The notes under the pieces were generated by a model that was not told the DNA's origin, ran no database searches, and saw nothing but the letters and a program-made list of their open reading frames with translations. From Shouchella rhizosphaerae (GTDB taxonomy: Bacteria; Bacillota; Bacilli; Bacillales; Bacillaceae_D), in contig NZ_FRBS01000004.1 in NCBI RefSeq assembly GCF_900142675.1, positions 62,001 to 126,000 on the forward strand: a DNA stretch of 64,000 bases. The letters run 5' to 3'. Shown one piece after another: positions 62,698-64,000 of this stretch; the first letter of the stretch is position 1; every line of letters begins with the position of its first letter. The position numbers and the translations under genes were made by a program.

Positions 62698-64000
62698 CTA
62701 TCTATGGCGCAGCCAAACAGCCATCTCGCCTTCGCCGCGGTTGGCCCAGGCATAATAAGGGATGAACTGCAATGTCACTTCTTCTGTTTGCAACGCCTCT
62801 TTAGCTAAATAGAGAGACCCGTTTGCATTGGCTGTGACTGTACGAACGCCTTTTCCTTCGAGCACGATCACGCCATTTAAGCGATCAGTGTCAAAGGACG
62901 CGTCGATGTTTTCCTGGCAGCGGATTGCCACACTTTGCAAGTTGCTGCCGTTGTCTGCTTCTTCCGCACAAAAAACAATCGGGCCCCGTTGCAACGCAAT
63001 TTTGCCAGCGTTGGCTCTCACCTCGGGATGAGCATAGATCACTTTCGTTTCCAGCGGAAACTGGATCGAAATATGGTCGCCTTTTTGCCAAGTCCGTTCC
63101 ACGTAAGCGTAGCCGTCGCGGACTTCCACATCGACAAAGTGGCCATTGACCGTGAGTTGATAGTCGTTTGCCCAGCTCGGAATACGGAAGGCAAGCGTAA
63201 ATGGCCTGCTCGTGTCCGGGTTTACTTCCAATCCCACCTCTCCTTTCCATGGAAAGGAAGACTTCATTTTTAGTCCCACTTCACCTGAACCGATTGTGAG
63301 CGTCGATTCGTTTCCGATATAAAGGTGGATAAATCCAGTTTGATTTTTCGTTGTGTAAATATATTGACCAATAGAAGCCAGCAGCCTCGCTATATTGGGC
63401 GGGCAACAGGCACAGCCAAACCACGGCTGGCGCTCTGTTTTGACATGCTTTAAATCGTGGCGGTGCTTGGCAGCTTGTGGCCACACTTCAAGGGGGTTGA
63501 CATAGAAAAACTTCGTTCCATCAAGCTGGATGCCGCTGATGGTGCCATTATAAAGCGCCCGTTCCATGACATCGCCATAGCGGCTGTCTGCTTCAAGTTC
63601 CAGCATGTTTTTGGCCCAAAAAACTAGCCCAATCGAAGCGCATGTTTCTGTATAAGCCAAATCATTTGGCAAGTCATAAGCAAATGTAAATGCTTCGCCA
63701 AACTCTGCCGAGCCGATGCCGCCTGTAATATACATTTGCTGGTTGGTCACATTGTCCCAAAGCGTTCGGCACACTTTTGCCAACTGCTCATCATCTGTTT
63801 CATTCGCTAAATCCGCCATAGCGGTGTACATATAAACGGCACGAACGGCGTGGCCCGTTGCTTCTTGTTGCTGCCGTACAGGTAGGTGTGATTGTGAATA
63901 CTCGTATCGACCGCTGTACCAAAACGTTCCGTCCTCGCCTCGTTTTTTTGCTTCGTCGTCGAAAAAATGGGGCTCCTTTCCCCGTTCTTCTATAAAAAAT
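62698..64000 (-). CDS. GH127 beta-L-arabinofuranosidase family protein, C-terminal part (cut by window edge)
   Basis: Cytoplasmic glycoside hydrolase of family 127; the first part lies beyond the window and 433 codons are visible. It shows HAVRAVYMYTAMADLA, YITGGIGSAEFGEAFTFAYDLPNDLAYTETCASIG, and WFGCACCPPNIARLLASIGQYIYT. In the known enzyme HypBA1 the zinc ligands and nucleophile are a Glu-x-Cys pair and Cys-Cys, matching ETC and ACC here. It lacks a signal peptide in the visible part and its substrate would enter via the neighbouring ABC importer. First gene of the cluster in this window. Confidence 0.92.
   Translation of the reverse strand, partial: FFIEERGKEPHFFDDEAKKRGEDGTFWYSGRYEYSQSHLPVRQQQEATGHAVRAVYMYTAMADLANETDDEQLAKVCRTLWDNVTNQQMYITGGIGSAEFGEAFTFAYDLPNDLAYTETCASIGLVFWAKNMLELEADSRYGDVMERALYNGTISGIQLDGTKFFYVNPLEVWPQAAKHRHDLKHVKTERQPWFGCACCPPNIARLLASIGQYIYTTKNQTGFIHLYIGNESTLTIGSGEVGLKMKSSFPWKGEVGLEVNPDTSRPFTLAFRIPSWANDYQLTVNGHFVDVEVRDGYAYVERTWQKGDHISIQFPLETKVIYAHPEVRANAGKIALQRGPIVFCAEEADNGSNLQSVAIRCQENIDASFDTDRLNGVIVLEGKGVRTVTANANGSLYLAKEALQTEEVTLQFIPYYAWANRGEGEMAVWLRHR

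Overview
The window looks like chromosome from a low-GC to mid-GC Bacillus-type Firmicute, most probably an alkaliphile close to Shouchella (Bacillus) clausii. The grounds are strong AGGAGG-type ribosome sites, frequent GTG and TTG starts, B. subtilis-like gene sets and orders (treP-treA, appDFABC, yfiBC-like ABC pair, KinB-like kinase, YtpB terpene synthase), TreR and CcpA sites of the Bacillus type, and very acidic secreted lipoproteins. Species assignment is inference. There are no rRNA or tRNA genes, no CRISPR array, no prophage and no insertion sequence; this is a metabolic and transport region.

Layout. 1-2.5 kb: trehalose PTS genes treP-treA (minus), each with its own TreR-controlled promoter and separated by a terminator. 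2.7-9 kb: gamma-glutamyltransferase, a secreted GHL10 (YngK-like) protein, a YkvU/SpoVB-like flippase and an AlsT-type Na+/amino-acid symporter. 9-13 kb: glycerol genes in the order glpK-glpD-glpP, with a leader terminator before glpD and no glpF. 13-18 kb: KinB-like sporulation kinase and a heterodimeric ABC exporter. 18.3-18.5 kb: a 29-residue hydrophobic peptide gene with its own ribosome site and terminator. 18.8-20.8 kb: a short HelD. 21.3-25.6 kb: PhnD-C-E-E transporter, then proC. 25.7-28.3 kb: TetR-MATE pair and a histidine phosphatase that appears to start at CTG. 28.4-35 kb: an alpha/beta hydrolase and the app oligopeptide transporter. 35-38 kb: a 609-residue membrane protein of unknown function, a DUF4440-like protein and a GNAT.

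38-47.5 kb: TsuA-like sulfur transporter, a TrpXYZ-type ABC transporter, a FemAB-like acyltransferase and the sulfate transporter sbp-cysT-cysW-cysA, in which cysW seems to lack a standard start codon. 47.8-54 kb: YbaK deacylase, a second orphan sporulation-type kinase, a GlcD-like FAD oxidase with a BASS transporter, and a stand-alone, actinobacterial-like EPSP synthase divergent from a LysR regulator. 55-59.5 kb: orphan peptide-binding lipoprotein, YtpB-type large-terpene synthase, an XRE-membrane protein, and a GNAT convergent with a small membrane protein; these last two share a palindrome that encodes both C-termini and stops. 59.5-64 kb: a GH127 beta-L-arabinofuranosidase (cut by the window edge) with a sugar ABC importer.

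The window is dominated by uptake systems (trehalose, glycerol, amino acids, peptides, sulfate/thiosulfate, phosphonate-type oxyanions, arabinosides) plus two orphan histidine kinases that may feed the sporulation phosphorelay. I see no clear new multi-gene system. The best leads are small: non-standard starts, regulatory architecture, the peptide gene, the atypical aroA, the missing regulatory histidine in GlpK and the shared-palindrome gene ends.
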